DNA of 64,000 nt from Tetrahymena thermophila SB210 (lineage: Eukaryota; Ciliophora; Oligohymenophorea; Hymenostomatida; Tetrahymenidae): contig NW_002476355.1 in NCBI RefSeq assembly GCF_000189635.1, positions 1 through 64,000 on the forward strand, in the 5' to 3' direction. Made by a program: the position numbers and the translations under genes. Each line of letters starts with the position of its first letter. Positions within the stretch are counted from its first letter, which is position 1. Positions 1-12,505 of this stretch are shown here, one piece after another. The notes beneath the pieces were generated by a model. That model was not told the origin of the DNA, searched no databases, and saw only the letters and a list, made by a program, of their open reading frames with translations.

Positions 1-175
1 ACCCCAACCCCAACCCCAACCCCAACCCCAACCCCAACCCCAACCCCAACCCCAACCCCAACCCCAACCCCAACCCCAACCCCAACCCCAACCCCAACCC
101 CAACCCCAACCCCAACCCCAACCCCAACCCCAACCCCAACCCCAACCCCAACCCCAACCCCAACCCCAACCCCAA
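1..175. repeat. Macronuclear telomere, (CCCCAA)29
   Basis: Twenty-nine uninterrupted CCCCAA units follow a single leading A, and the first non-repeat base is T176. The G-strand equivalent is GGGGTT, the telomere sequence of Tetrahymena and its close relatives. The repeat is perfect, with none of the CCCAAA variants seen in Paramecium, which supports Tetrahymena. It marks the physical left end of a macronuclear chromosome. Confidence 0.98.
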
Positions 176-487
176 TAGGTTTTATTAATAATTGTTAAAA
201 TTTTTATATAAAATGTAAAAAGAAATGAACATGTTTTAAAATCAAAAGTTTGTAAAAATTTAATAAAATTATTAATTAAAATTTATATATAGATTTATAA
301 CAAGCATAAAACTTAAATTAATAAATGTTTAACATTTACATCAAATTTTATTAAAAGAATTCTTTATTTGAGATTTATACAATTTTTTTCAAAAAATTAT
401 AAATATTTTGTTTATTTAATTTTATATAATTAATAGATGTTAGGTATTAGTACAATTTATTCATTTATGATATAATTTTTGATATTT
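176..487. other. Subtelomeric AT-rich spacer
   Basis: About 310 bases of AT-rich DNA between the telomere and the tRNA gene. No gene, tandem repeat or conserved motif was seen. As expected for a processed macronuclear end, no recognisable chromosome breakage sequence remains. Confidence 0.6.
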
Positions 488-494
488 AAAAAAA
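488..494 (-). terminator. Pol III terminator of tRNA-Lys
   Basis: Seven T residues on the transcribed (minus) strand begin two bases after the discriminator base of the tRNA. This is a standard RNA polymerase III stop. Confidence 0.85.
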
Positions 495-496
495 TT

Positions 497-569
497 CACC
501 CACCGAGGGGCTCGAACCCTCGACCACCAGCTTAAAAGGCTGGCGCTCTACCGACTGAGCTAGACGGGT
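497..569 (-). tRNA. tRNA-Lys (anticodon UUU)
   Basis: The reverse complement folds as a complete cloverleaf. The acceptor stem ACCCGTC pairs with GGTGGGT (two G-U pairs), the D arm contains TAGCTCAGTCGG, the anticodon loop is CTTTTAA with anticodon TTT, and the T arm is GAGGGTTCGAGCCCCTC. The discriminator base is G and CCA is not encoded. A and B boxes are intact and there is no intron. It is transcribed towards the telomere and is the most telomere-proximal gene, only about 320 bp from the repeats. Confidence 0.96.
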
Positions 570-914
570 TTGATACTATTATAAAATATTTTTACATGTT
601 TAATAAAAGGGATACTTAGTAAAATAATGTAATTAATTAATAAATTTTTGATATGGAATAAAAATAATTATTTATTCTATATCATAAAATAGAAGATATA
701 GAATAGTTAGTTAGTTAGATTTTTTGTATTTTACTAAATTTCAAGAAATTCTAACATGAAAATAGAAGGATATCTTAATTAATAAAATACGTGTGAATCC
801 AACTTTTCCATAGTAGTTATTAAGATTTGTTTAAGGTTATTAAAAACAGGCTTAAGGATTTCTTGTTAAATCTTTATAATTTAAATCAAAAATTAAAAAA
901 TATAAATAAGGGGT
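570..914. other. AT-rich spacer, 5' flank of VMP1-like gene
   Basis: About 345 bases holding the 5' flanks of the divergently transcribed tRNA and VMP1-like genes. It is AT-rich with a few T-rich tracts; no specific regulatory element could be named. Confidence 0.5.
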
Positions 915-2654
915 ATGAGCACAAAAAAAGAAAAGAAGACTTCAGAAACTAAGCAAAAAAAATAAGAAGTAGAGGTTAAGGAAGAAAAGGATGAAGATTC
1001 AATTAGCATATTGACTCATCCTTTCACAACTTTCTATTATTTCTTTTTAGTTTTAGTCAGTTATGTTAAAGTTGGCTTATAGTTCGTTTTGAGGCACATT
1101 ATTGTAATTTCAGTTGTATTGGCTGTGATAATTACTCCTAATTTCATTTAAGGACCTCATTTAGATGTAAGATTGACAAAAATAAGGCAAAAACTTATCA
1201 TGATTTTTATATAAATAATTAAAGTATTACAGACATGCTGAAAAGGTTGGCTACTTTATGGCTTATTGGATTATTTTAGGTGTAGCTTCTTCTATTGGTC
1301 TTGGAACTGGATTACATACTTTTGTTCTCTACTTAGGACCCAGAATTGCAAACGTATGATTAAATAAGCTCTTAATATAGGTTAATTAATCTTAAAAATA
1401 AATAGATTACAATCAGAGCATATTAATGCAATGCTTTACCCGAATTCGTTCCTAGCAAGTGGGACTAATCATATCACTTTAGCCATTGTCCAGGTAAAAA
1501 TTATTATCCTTGATTTAGTTTAAAATTTGTTTTTATCAAAAGAAAATGTTGAGAAGCCTGTTTAGTTTTTGGATATTTTGTTGAGCGTTTAATTCGAAGC
1601 ATTTTTATGGGGTTTAGGAACTGCTCTTGGTGAATTACCTCCTTACTTTATCGCAAAAGCTGCTGGTAAATCTAATTTACATTGATATTATTTTTAATTT
1701 TATTTAAACTTAATAAAGCTGCAAGCAAGAAAAAGATTGAAGAATTAGAAGATGTTGAGGCTCACAAGAGTAAAAATAATTTTAAAAAAATTATAGTTTT
1801 GTATTAAATATTATTTATTTTTAATTTAGATGACAAGGACTTGATGTCAGTAGCTAAAAGACTTATTTACAACAATCTACAAAAGTATGCATGGATCACT
1901 GTTTTATTATGTGCTTCCATTCCCAACCCCCTTTTTGATCTTGCTGGTAAAAATAAATAAATACTCCATTTTACTATTTAAAGCTAAATAAAAATTATAA
2001 TTAAAGGTATTTCTTGCGGTCATTTTGGAGTACCCTTTATGACTTTCTTCTCAGCTGTTGCTATTGGCAAGTCAATCATCAAAGTTCATATTTAGGTATT
2101 TATTTATTTATTGCTTATTTTTTATTTTTTTTCAATAAATTAATTAAGATTTCTCCATTTTATTTTTCTATTACTTGGCTGAATTAATTTATTGAAATCT
2201 TGCAATAAAAATTATTAGAAAATTAACTTGTGAAAATAAATATATTTAAAAGTATCATTTATTTTTTAGTTCTACTTGGAGAATTAATTATTATTAATTT
2301 GCTAAATTATTCAATGTAATAATTTAATGATTTTTAAATAAATAGATGATTTTCGTAATTTTCATTTTCTCACAAGGACATGTTGAACACGCTTTACAAT
2401 TTATCGAGAATTTAATTCCTTTCTTGAAAGGAAAACTTAGCGATATGCTAGAAAAACAAAAGAACATTTTAGCTAATGGAGCTGTCAGTGAAGGTGAAAA
2501 ACCTTTGATTGGGTAATTGTGGGATTACTTCATTATGCTTATGATTGGATACTTCTTAATTTCTATTATCAACTCTCTTGCCTAGGGATACTATGAAGAC
2601 CTCAAGAACGAAAAGAAGCAAAAGGAAGAAAACAAAAAGAAAAAAGACAATTGA
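915..2654 (+). CDS. VMP1-like vacuole membrane protein (ER/autophagy scramblase family)
   Basis: Eight exons encode 385 aa. Introns lie at 1167-1224, 1354-1405, 1494-1542, 1666-1718, 1770-1829, 1947-2006 and a longer one at 2096-2345; the frame closes exactly. The lysine/glutamate-rich N-terminus is followed by several hydrophobic segments. Family signatures visible are [38 protein letters not shown] and [20 protein letters not shown], all diagnostic of VMP1 rather than of the shorter TMEM41/DedA relatives. Known VMP1 proteins are ER multispanning lipid scramblases needed for autophagosome formation and lipid-droplet or organelle contacts; that role is inferred here from homology. The C-terminus is a lysine-rich cytosolic tail. 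The start is the first ATG, preceded by an A-rich leader. Confidence 0.93.
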
Positions 2655-3226
2655 AAAATTTAAAGATATTTGTATATAAACTAATAAATTTTATTTGTGT
2701 TTAATTAATCAACAGATTAAATAATATCTTGATGCAATTTGTTTGTTTTTTATTTTATGTGATAAAATTCCAAAAATTAATGAATTTTTCATGGTTTAGA
2801 AATTTCTATAAAATTACAAAAAATGATTTGATTTTTAAGTATCAAATATCTAAGAATGTGCAAAATTGCTTAAACGAAAATTAGTTTATACTTTTGAAGC
2901 TTTATTTTAGATATCTGATTTAAAAAATAGAATGAAATAGATTTAAGAATAGTATAAATTCTAAAACATTAAGAAAAAGATTAGACAATTTTTTTAAATA
3001 AAAAAAATACTCAAATTACGTGTTTATGTGTAAAATAATGTCTATATGATACAGCATATCGATAAACTATCATCAACTTACAATGTATTATTAAGATTAA
3101 TTGATATATATATATTTTTAATGCATTATTGCTTGATTTAAAACAGACTATTATCATCCTAGTCAATATTAAAAGTTATTATTTAAAAAAAAAAATTTAT
3201 TAACAAAAAATTAAAGCTATAAAAAA
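2655..3226. other. Intergenic spacer
   Basis: AT-rich DNA between two plus-strand genes: 3' flank of the VMP1-like gene and 5' flank of the GMPPB gene. No other feature was seen. An A-rich tract lies immediately before the GMPPB start, typical of ciliate translation starts. Confidence 0.5.
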
Positions 3227-4625
3227 ATGAAAGCTCTTATTTTAGTAGGTGGTTTTGGTACAAGATTGAGACCCTTGACTTTTTCTTGCCCTAAGTCAAT
3301 TGTTGAATTCGCCAATCAACCTCTGGTTACCCATTAAATTAAGGCTTTGGTTGATGTTGGTGTTACAGATATCATATTAGCCATCGGATTTTAGCCTAAA
3401 GCTATGATTGAAAAAATAAAATAATTTGAAGAAGAAGTAAGAATCCCACAAAATTGTTTTGTTTTTTAAGAAAATTTTTAACAATTAACAGTACAAAGTC
3501 AGAATTATTTGCTCTCAAGAAGTTGAACCCTTAGGAACAGGTTAGATTTTATATTTTCATTTTAGCAAAATTGATTTCTTAACTATTTTAAAATTAATTT
3601 TAAAGGTGGTCCTTTAAGATTAGCCAAAGAACATCTAGTTAAAGATAACCCAGAAGGCTTATTCTTCGTATTAAATAGTGATGTCATTTGTGATTTCCCT
3701 TTCAAGGAGATGCTCGCTTTCCATAAAAATCATCAAAAGGAAGGCACCATTCTCCTCACTAAAGTGCAAGATCCCACTAAGTACGGAGTTGTAGTTTCTG
3801 ACTCAAATGGCAGAATAGAGCGTTTCATTGAAAAACCTAAATAATTTATTTCTGACAGAATTAATGCTGGTATCTATCTCTTTAACACTTCTGTTATTGA
3901 TAGAATTCCTGTAATCCTTTTTCTTTTTCTTCCCAATTTCTTACATTTAGCTATAATTCACCTATTAATTTTTATATTCAAAAAATATTTTGTAAACTAA
4001 CAGCTTGAACCTCATATGCTTGAGTTGAATACTTTCCCTACCATGGCTAAAGAAGCGTAGTTATACTCCATGGATTTACCTGGGTTCTGGATGGACGTAG
4101 GCCAACCTAAAGATTTCGTTATTGGTACTACCTTAATTTTAGAATCAATTAGAACTAAAAATCCTTCAGCTTTAAGCACCGGATAAAATATTATTGGAAA
4201 TGTTTTGATTGACCCCACAGCTAAGATTTCACCAACAGCCGTTATAGGCCCTAATGTAACTATTGGACCTGACTGCATTGTTGAAGAAGGTGCAAGACTT
4301 AAAAATGTTGTTATGCTCAAAAACTCTACTGTTGGAGCTCACTCTTGGGTAGATAACACTATTGTAGGCTGGGACTCTAAGATTGGAAAATGGGTAAATA
4401 TTATTATTATTTAAATAAAAATCATTATTAATTAGGACAAGAATATGTATGCTGAAGAAAGGTTTGATTATAAATTTTAATAAAAAATAGGTAAGAATCG
4501 AAGGTTTAACTGTTTTAGGTGAAGATGTAAAAATAAAGGATGAATTATTCATAAATGGTTGCAGTGTACTTCCTCATAAAGTAATTTCTACAAGCATTAA
4601 CGAAAAGGGACAAATTTTAATGTGA
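3227..4625 (+). CDS. GMPPB: Mannose-1-phosphate guanylyltransferase (GDP-mannose pyrophosphorylase, beta type)
   Basis: Five exons encode 362 aa, close to the usual 360. Introns are 3437-3491, 3541-3605, 3911-4003 and 4394-4490. The enzyme makes GDP-mannose from mannose-1-phosphate and GTP in the cytosol, supplying N-glycan, GPI and O-mannose synthesis. The N-terminal nucleotidyltransferase fold carries the signature [11 protein letters not shown] at residues 8-18, then [19 protein letters not shown] and the EKP motif. INAGIYLFN and [12 protein letters not shown] follow. The C-terminal third is a left-handed beta-helix of hexapeptide repeats ([20 protein letters not shown] onward), ending VLGEDV and NGCSVLPHK, as in the family. 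Nothing is missing from the catalytic core, so it is probably active. Confidence 0.96.
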
Positions 4626-5497
4626 GATAATATTTAGTTATTTAACTTGTATTTTAAATCTTATGTTTCATATAGTATTACATTCATTAAAAAGATATTA
4701 TTCATTATTAATTTTGTAAGCTTTGAATAAATTTATTGAATTTCTATTAAAATTTTGTTTTATTAAATATATCTTTTACAAAATTATTAATTTGCTTAAC
4801 TGACTAATAACTTCTACTTTAATTAATTGATTATAATTATTTTTTTTAATTTTCAGCTTAACTATTTTTTAATAATCTCCATTAAATATTTAACTTAGCA
4901 TGCTATGATTTTTAGTTAAAAAATTTATTTTTGATATTTAGTTAGAAAAAATTATTCTTTAAAATAAACCTTAATTAGTGCAATAAAACAAACTAAATTT
5001 GTATTCTTTCAAAAAAAAAAAAAATTAAATTTGCTAAATAAATTAAAAAGAGCTTTTGTTAAATTTAACAAATTTTACTTTGTAAATAAATAAAAAAGAT
5101 ACTTGCATAAGATTGTAATTTGTTTAAGACTTATCAAAAACTGAAAGATCTATCAAAATATTTAGTTAAATTATAATAAAATTAAACAATCAATCAATAG
5201 TTTATAAAAAAAATGTAAGGGTTTATAAAAAAATATGTAAAGCTTATTACTTTAATAAAAAATATTGTTAGAATTAATATTGATTTGCTGAATGTAGATT
5301 GAGAAAAAAGTCAAGATTTAATTAAAAATTTTAATTAATTTTGCAAAAAAAAAAAATACTTATCGGAGATCATAAAAATTATTGATCTTTAGTTATTACT
5401 TTAATATTAAAGGATATTTTCAATGAATTAAGGTTATATTTTATTAATTTAAAATTTTCAAATTTTACTTTTATTGAAATACAACTTGTTTTTATAA
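4626..5497. other. Intergenic spacer
   Basis: About 870 bases of AT-rich DNA (3' flank of GMPPB, 5' flank of the next gene) with several poly-A and poly-T runs. No reading frame with coding character was found on either strand. Confidence 0.5.
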
Positions 5498-6591
5498 ATG
5501 AGTTAAAAATCAGATATTACTAATTTACTTTAATTATAGTTGTAGGAAATCAAAGATCATAAGCACGAATGCCAGGATAAAGAATGCAAGGTATCTATTG
5601 AAATAATTTAGTCTGTAGTAGATTGCATTATTGAAGATCTATCAGAGGAGAATAGAGATTGGACTGAAAGTGATATTAATGATTGGAAATCAACATTAGA
5701 TAATTAAGGATTATGCGATAAAGCTATGGATATATTCTAATTTATTTTAGATTGCTTGTACAAATCTAAATCATTTGTAGCTAACTAATCTAATTTTGAA
5801 GAAACTTCGTCATAAACATTAAATAATAAATCGTAGATAACGAATTCAACTAATGATACAACTAATTAAGTTGATAATTTCTTCTAGACTTAAATTGATG
5901 AAAGCTGTTAAAGTGAAGCCATAAGGAAAAGAGAAATTTAAAAAAAGATTTAAGAATTAGAAGAATCCATAGAAATGAAATAAAGGATTATAAATGATAC
6001 AGAAAATTAGATTTAATAGAAATTAGATGAGAATTATAAAACTTCAGGTAGTTAAGATTTTAAATTACAGGATTTATTAACAAAATTATTATAATTATTA
6101 ATTTTATAGAAGAAAATGATGGATGGGTTTAATTTGAGTAAGAAAAAATTTCTTACTTGAAGGAAAAATCAGAAGTTTTAAACCAACTTGAAGATGTTTT
6201 TCTAGAAATAGATGCAATTTAAGAATTGGTTTAAATCAGAGAAGAAATAAAAAGTTGTATTGAAAACTACGACTTTAATAAAATATAGAGCTTATAAAAA
6301 AACCTAGATTAGAGGCTTAAGAATTACACTTTTATAATTGAAGACATAAGAAATATTTTATAAGTGATTGAAAATTGGGAACACAAATACCCTTTATGCA
6401 CAGACAAAAGTGTAGGATTATTTATAGATATCGAAAAAGACAACTAGTATTTAAATCAAATGCTTAAGCAAGTTAATAATGTCTATAATGACTAAATGTT
6501 AAAAGAGTTAGAAGGTTTACATGATGTGTTATCAGAATTAGAGTAACTTAAAATATAAAATGATAATAAAAATAACAATAACAATAAATGA
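5498..6591 (+). CDS. Coiled-coil protein of unknown function (343 aa)
   Basis: Two exons joined across an intron at 6048-6109; the frame closes on TGA at 6589-6591. The start ATG is preceded by an in-frame-free AT leader. The N-terminus is mildly Cys/His-rich (HKHECQDKEC near residues 20-30), followed by an acidic helical region, a low-complexity S/N/T linker and long heptad-like Lys/Glu/Gln-rich stretches, for example KKIQELEESIEMKQRI, that predict coiled coils. It ends in an Asn/Lys-rich tail. There is no signal peptide or membrane segment. I do not recognise the family; a cytoskeletal or scaffold role would be only a guess. Confidence 0.8.
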
Positions 6592-7692
6592 GTAGTTAGT
6601 AGTTATGAATAAAAAAATTAATAAGTTAGTTATGAATAAAATAAATATTTAAACAAATTGAAAAATATTAGAAATAATTCCAAAATAAATTAATTTTCTT
6701 TATTAGTTTAGTAAGTAAATCTCCTCCTTAATATTTCTTAATATTCAATTCTGAAATGTTATTTTATAAAAAATTTATTAGTTAGTTTATTGTGAATATT
6801 TTTTTTTATAGCATCATAAATATTTATTATCAAAATATGTTAATTAATAATTTTATTTAAATTTTAAATATTTTAAAAATAAAATTTCTATTCCTTTTTT
6901 TTATATTTTAATTGAAAATTATTAATTTAATGAAATATGTTAAAATGAATTTTCTATTCTTTTTTAATTGAAAATTATTAGGTTAATTTAATTTTGACAT
7001 CATTTTAAAAATAAATTTTCTATTCTTCAAATTTTAATTGAATAATATTTTAGTAGAATTTTATTCAATTTTTAAATGATTTTATTTTAATATTTTATTT
7101 TTAAATATTTTCTTGATTTTTTTAATTAATTGAACATTTTTTCTAAATTAAAAAAAATATTTTTGAATGAAAATATAATGAATGAATGTCTCTTAAACAT
7201 TTTAGAAATTGCTTTCTTTTGATTTGATTATTATTTAATAAGGATTATTATGGAAGAATACTCTTAATTTTATTTATAAACGAATATATGAAAAATAAAT
7301 ATAAATAAATCAACTTCTACTTTGTTTTAAATGAAAAGAATAATAAATAATTAAAAGATGAACATATTTAATATATAAAATGAATGGAAAGAAAGAAAAT
7401 AAATAATTATTATATATTTCTTATTTGTTTTTTGTTTGCTTAAAATGGTGATAATAAGAATAAAAAGAGACCAAATTATTTTAGCTGAAATAGTTAGATA
7501 TTGTTATGTTTAATCATTAATAAATAAATAAAATTCAAAGACTAAAAATCTTCTTGATATAAAAATAGCTATAAATAAATTATTTAATAATAAATCTTTA
7601 TAACTAATACTTATTCAATTTAAATTAATAAAAACAAACAAAACTAGTTTATAAAATAAAACAAACTATCACACTTAACTAAACAATCAAAA
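6592..7692. other. Intergenic spacer
   Basis: About 1.1 kb of very AT-rich DNA, with three imperfect copies of a TTTTCTATTC...TTTTAATTGAA motif between about 6885 and 7045. Otherwise no recognisable feature. Confidence 0.45.
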
Positions 7693-8887
7693 ATGGTAAA
7701 CTCATTTTTAATTCTATCATTTCATATTAAAATATGCACCAAAAAAGCTCAAATAAAATATCTTATGCAAGAGAAAAGATGATATTTGAATTAATTTTAT
7801 TCATTACCATGAATAAAAATCCGATTATTTTCCATTATGATTTAAACTTCAATTTTAAATAATTTTTAATAATTTATAGGAAATTTCTGAAAGAGCTACT
7901 CCCCTCGCTGACGATACCTTATCCAAGGAATTGACCAATCTTGTTACTTCCTGCTCTACTTAAAAGCAAGTAAAAATTTTACTTTTCTTAAACATAGATC
8001 TATTTATAAGCGTATAGTTTTTGTAGTTGTAGCAGTAGAGCTAATTTATCAGCAAAAGTGAGCTTAATTAAAAGCAAACTAGTTCGATAGGGTAGTGACT
8101 GCTTTTTATAGTAGTTCATACCGCTCATAACTGGAACAGTAATTGATTTTACTGCCTTTCTCTTTAAGAGCCTCATATAAATATTTCAACAAGCAAGCTG
8201 TTAAGTGAAAAATACATAGCAGCATATTTTTAACAATCTCTCAAATCAGCTTAGAATGAGAAAGGCAGTGTTTTTTACTATTTATTTATGAATAAGTAAA
8301 AAACATGATAAAATGAAAGTTATTTGTATGTCTGTAATTAATATATATAAAACAAAAAACTATATAGCTATTTATATAAATCATAATATGATTTTATAGA
8401 TTTGAAAGCTATTAGTAAACACTTAAAAAATTATATTAATTAAATAAATATTAGGGATACAAATGAATAATTTTATCTAATTTCTGGTTATGATGCTATC
8501 AATTAATTAATTGCACACAGAATACATACAAATATACGCTTTAAAATTTGAAGATTTATATTCATTCTATAACGTACTTTATAAATTTACTTGTAGGTTA
8601 AGAAGGGTGCTAACGAAGCCACCAAAGCTTTGAACAGAGGTTTGGCTGAAATTATTATTATTGCTGCCGATACCACTCCTCTTGAAATCGTTCTCCACTT
8701 ACCTTTATTGTGTGAAGATAAAAACGTCCCCTATGTCTTCGTTTCCTCAAAGAAGGACTTAGGCAGAGCTTGCGGTACTTCCAGAAATGTCGTCGCTGTT
8801 GCCATCGTTAAAAACGATCGTTCCAACCAAACTGAAAAAATTAAAAATATTAAGGATAAATGTGAACGTCTCTTCATCAACGCTTGA
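7693..8887 (+). CDS. SNU13: 15.5K/SNU13 (NHP2L1) L7Ae-family RNA-binding protein
   Basis: Three exons encode 127 aa (human 128). Exon 1 is only the start codon; introns are 7696-7879 and 7970-8596. The protein binds kink-turns in U4 snRNA and in box C/D snoRNAs, nucleating the U4/U6.U5 tri-snRNP and C/D snoRNPs in the nucleus. The L7Ae signature is intact: KKGANEATKALNRG, AADTTPLEI, HLPLLCEDKNVPYVFV and LGRACGTSR. The segment LPLLCEDKNVPYVFV and the adjacent residues match SNU13 more closely than NHP2 or ribosomal L7Ae. Codon use favours C-ending codons more than its neighbours, consistent with good expression. Intron 2 is unusually long and carries an inverted repeat (see separate entry). 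Confidence 0.95.
8151..8269 (+). ncRNA. Candidate structured RNA inside SNU13 intron 2
   Basis: A perfect 12-base inverted repeat (ACTGCCTTTCTC at 8151-8162 and GAGAAAGGCAGT at 8258-8269) frames about 95 bases within the 627-nt intron. The block from roughly 8020 to 8270 is clearly richer in G and C than the rest of the intron. Introns of snoRNP-protein and ribosomal-protein genes often host snoRNAs, so an intronic RNA is plausible. I could not find convincing C/D boxes or an H/ACA layout, so the class is unknown. Confidence 0.35.
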
Positions 8888-10858
8888 TGTTACTTGCATG
8901 CATACATAATTTTCTAATTTGTTTTAAAATAAAGAGTGATAAAGAAATTGCAAAGAGCGAATGATTAGCTTGAGTGACTGGCTCAAACAAATACAATAAT
9001 ATACTTTTACTTAAATAATATTAGCAACTATATGGATTGATGGATATATTGAATATCTTATAACTTATTACTAATATATGTATAAAATTTACCCTGCTAT
9101 TTAAGATAATAATTTTTTTGCATTTCATGTAATTATTTATGTTTTGTCCTCACGTTCATCATTTACTCTTTCGCTCATATTTCATTCAAGTTTTATATCC
9201 ATTTTAATCATTCTTAATTATAAATATTCAATTATTAATACCCTAATTATCTCGAAAATTTATCATTAAAATTAATGGAAAGTACAGATTCCTAAGAAGA
9301 ATATGCATAAATTAAAATCATAAATCAGCCTAATTATTATTAAAAAAGAAATTAATAATTATAGCAAGAACCAAAATAAATTTATATTTTATTTAGAATT
9401 AAAAGGAGTAAGCTAGCTACTCAAGGTTATTTAAAATAACTAAAGTGATACATTATATAGATTTAATTTTTTTTTTAATTTCTTTACTCTAATTTATTTG
9501 AAAACTATTTAAGCTAAGTTAATATTTAATTTTTTTAAACATCAATTTCTCTTTAATTTGAATTATGATAAAAAAACCAAATAAAAGTAAAGAAAAAAAA
9601 ATAAATTAACAATAAAAAAATACTAAAAAATGAATTTTAATCTAATTAAAAGTATTTGAGCAAGTTACTTAATATATAAACATTATTTAAGACAACTGAA
9701 GAGATATACAAGATAGAGATTAATATCTTTTTTAAATAAATCTATTATATTTTTATATAATCTAATTTAATAAAAGATTGTTTTTAATCTTCATAGTTTA
9801 AAAAGTTTAAATCAAATTTATCTTTTATTTTGAATGATAAAAAATTAACTTTATTTAAAATAATTTAATTCTAAAATAAACATTTTAAAAAAAATATTTT
9901 TCTCTAATAAATTGAAATTTAATTTGAATTTAAAATGAATAGAAGAAAAAAGTGAATATACAAAATAAAATATTAGTTACTACAAAAAATTTAAGTTATT
10001 GCTAAAACTTTTTTATTATTTTTCATAAATAAAGCAAAATAAATATCTGATATGTTTATGAATTTTTTTTTTGAATAAATATTGTAAATTTTGATACATA
10101 GTTCAATTATAAAATTTATTTTCACATGCTATTTTCAAATAAAATAAGTTTAAAAACAAATTCTCTTTTATATTAAGTGAAAAAAAATATAAATTAGATC
10201 AAAAGACTTTTAAGTTAAAGTATCTACTAAACAAATTTTATAATTATTTTTGTATTAAATATATATGTTTTATTTTTTTATATTATTTTTATCTTAAAAT
10301 GATATATTTATTTTTTAATAGAAAGTTTGTAGTAATTTATATGATTAAATTAATTACTTATTAAGTGGGAATAACATTTATAAATTTATAAAATAGTTTA
10401 AATAAATAAATAAAATAAATATAAGTAACTAGTTTGTTCTAAATTAATTTAGTTTAATATAATAAACTTTTTATTTTGACTGCTAAAGTAATTTAAGTAA
10501 AGAAAATGAATACAAAATATTTAAAATTGCATGGAAATAAAAAGAGTAGTAAATTAAAATAAATTTTTTGTAAAAACTTTTATTTTTAAAACTTATTTTT
10601 TCTTTATTTTAAAATAAATTTCTATTTTAGTTCGAAGAAAATTTGATGGAATGGAATAGATTATGAGCCTCAATTTATTGTAAAGATAGCAGTAAAGTTT
10701 TAACTACTTTAAAATTTATAAACAATCTTCAATTATGCTCTATTGAAATAGAGATCAAAAAAGGAATTAAGCATAAATTTTATCACATATTTTTTCTTTT
10801 ACTTTTTGTCAATATAATTAAAAATTAAACACTATTTTTTAGAAGTTGAATTTAATAA
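8888..10858. other. Long intergenic spacer
   Basis: About 2 kb, AT-rich. It holds one weak small ORF (9275-9448, listed separately). A short, somewhat GC-richer patch near 9140-9200 reads on the minus strand as a 17-codon ORF beginning MSERVNDERED, too short to call. No RNA gene was seen. Confidence 0.45.
9275..9448 (+). CDS. Possible small protein, 57 aa
   Basis: An open frame from ATG to TGA in the ciliate code starts MESTDSQEEYAQIKIINQ and continues Gln/Asn/Lys-rich, with eight or so Gln encoded by TAA/TAG, to a basic end (RIKRSKLATQGYLKQLK). Codon content looks better than in the surrounding spacer, but the length is near what chance allows in this AT-rich DNA. It could be a true microprotein or the first exon of a gene whose other exons I cannot place. 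Confidence 0.25.
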
Positions 10859-11546
<688 letters not shown>

Positions 11547-12505
11547 GAATTATTATTTAATTTTAATATAATATCTATAGAAATATATCATTAAATAAGT
11601 CATAGGTGTTTGTTTGTTTGTTTTATATATGTGAAAATAATTTCTGATAAAATATATTCCAAAAATATTTTAATTTTTAGATAAAATGTAAAATTCTATA
11701 AAATCATATAAATGCAATTAAATTAAAAAATAACTTTAATTTAAACATTAAAATAAAAAATTGCTAAATTATAAATGTATTAAAATTTTTTTCATTTTAA
11801 ATATTTGAAATAATTGTTAAAAATTTACTTTTATAAATAGTAATAAAAATTATGTTATTAATCAAAAAGAAAAAGTAATTCATCAAAAATAAGAAAATTC
11901 GCTTGATTTTTATTTCAGAAGTATAGAAAAATGTTAAATTAAAATATTGCTTATTATATAAAATTTTTTAGAAGCTAATTTAAATTAGCATCTTTCTATT
12001 TATTAATAAATCACTTAAAATCAATTATATAATTTATACTTTTATGCTTTAAGTTTATTAAAGTTAATTACATAAATTTTTAATTATAAAAAACAATTTA
12101 TTAAGATTTTACTTTTGCTAATCTGCAACAATTTATATTTACTAAAAATGTGAGATTTAAATATTTGAAAGTTGTTTCATTGAATTTTTAATTTTAGATC
12201 AGCTGTTAAATAATTTGAGTAAATATTTTTTTAAAATATTTTGAATATAAAAATGATGGATTATTTATTATTTTAGGATTTTAATTGTATTTAAACTTTG
12301 ATATTTAAAATAATTATTTCTGATTTTATACTTAATATTTGTATTTATTTGTCATTTTATTTTTCATTTCATTTTTAATTTAATTTAATTTATCTTTATT
12401 TATTTATTTTCTAATTTTATTTTAAGATTTTATGTTTGTTATGATCTTTTAATTTTTTAAATTTGAAATTTTATTTTTCATTGTATTTTCTTTTTTCTTT
12501 TTCTT
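11547..12505. other. Intergenic spacer
   Basis: About 960 bases of AT-rich DNA downstream of the E2 gene, ending in a T-rich/pyrimidine-rich run (about 12400-12510) directly before the candidate RNA locus. No coding frame was seen. Confidence 0.45.

Noticed and set aside
1921..1932. CCCAACCCCC-like sequence resembling a telomerase RNA template
   Set aside because: It lies in a VMP1-like coding exon (IPNPLFD) and has no surrounding telomerase RNA structure.
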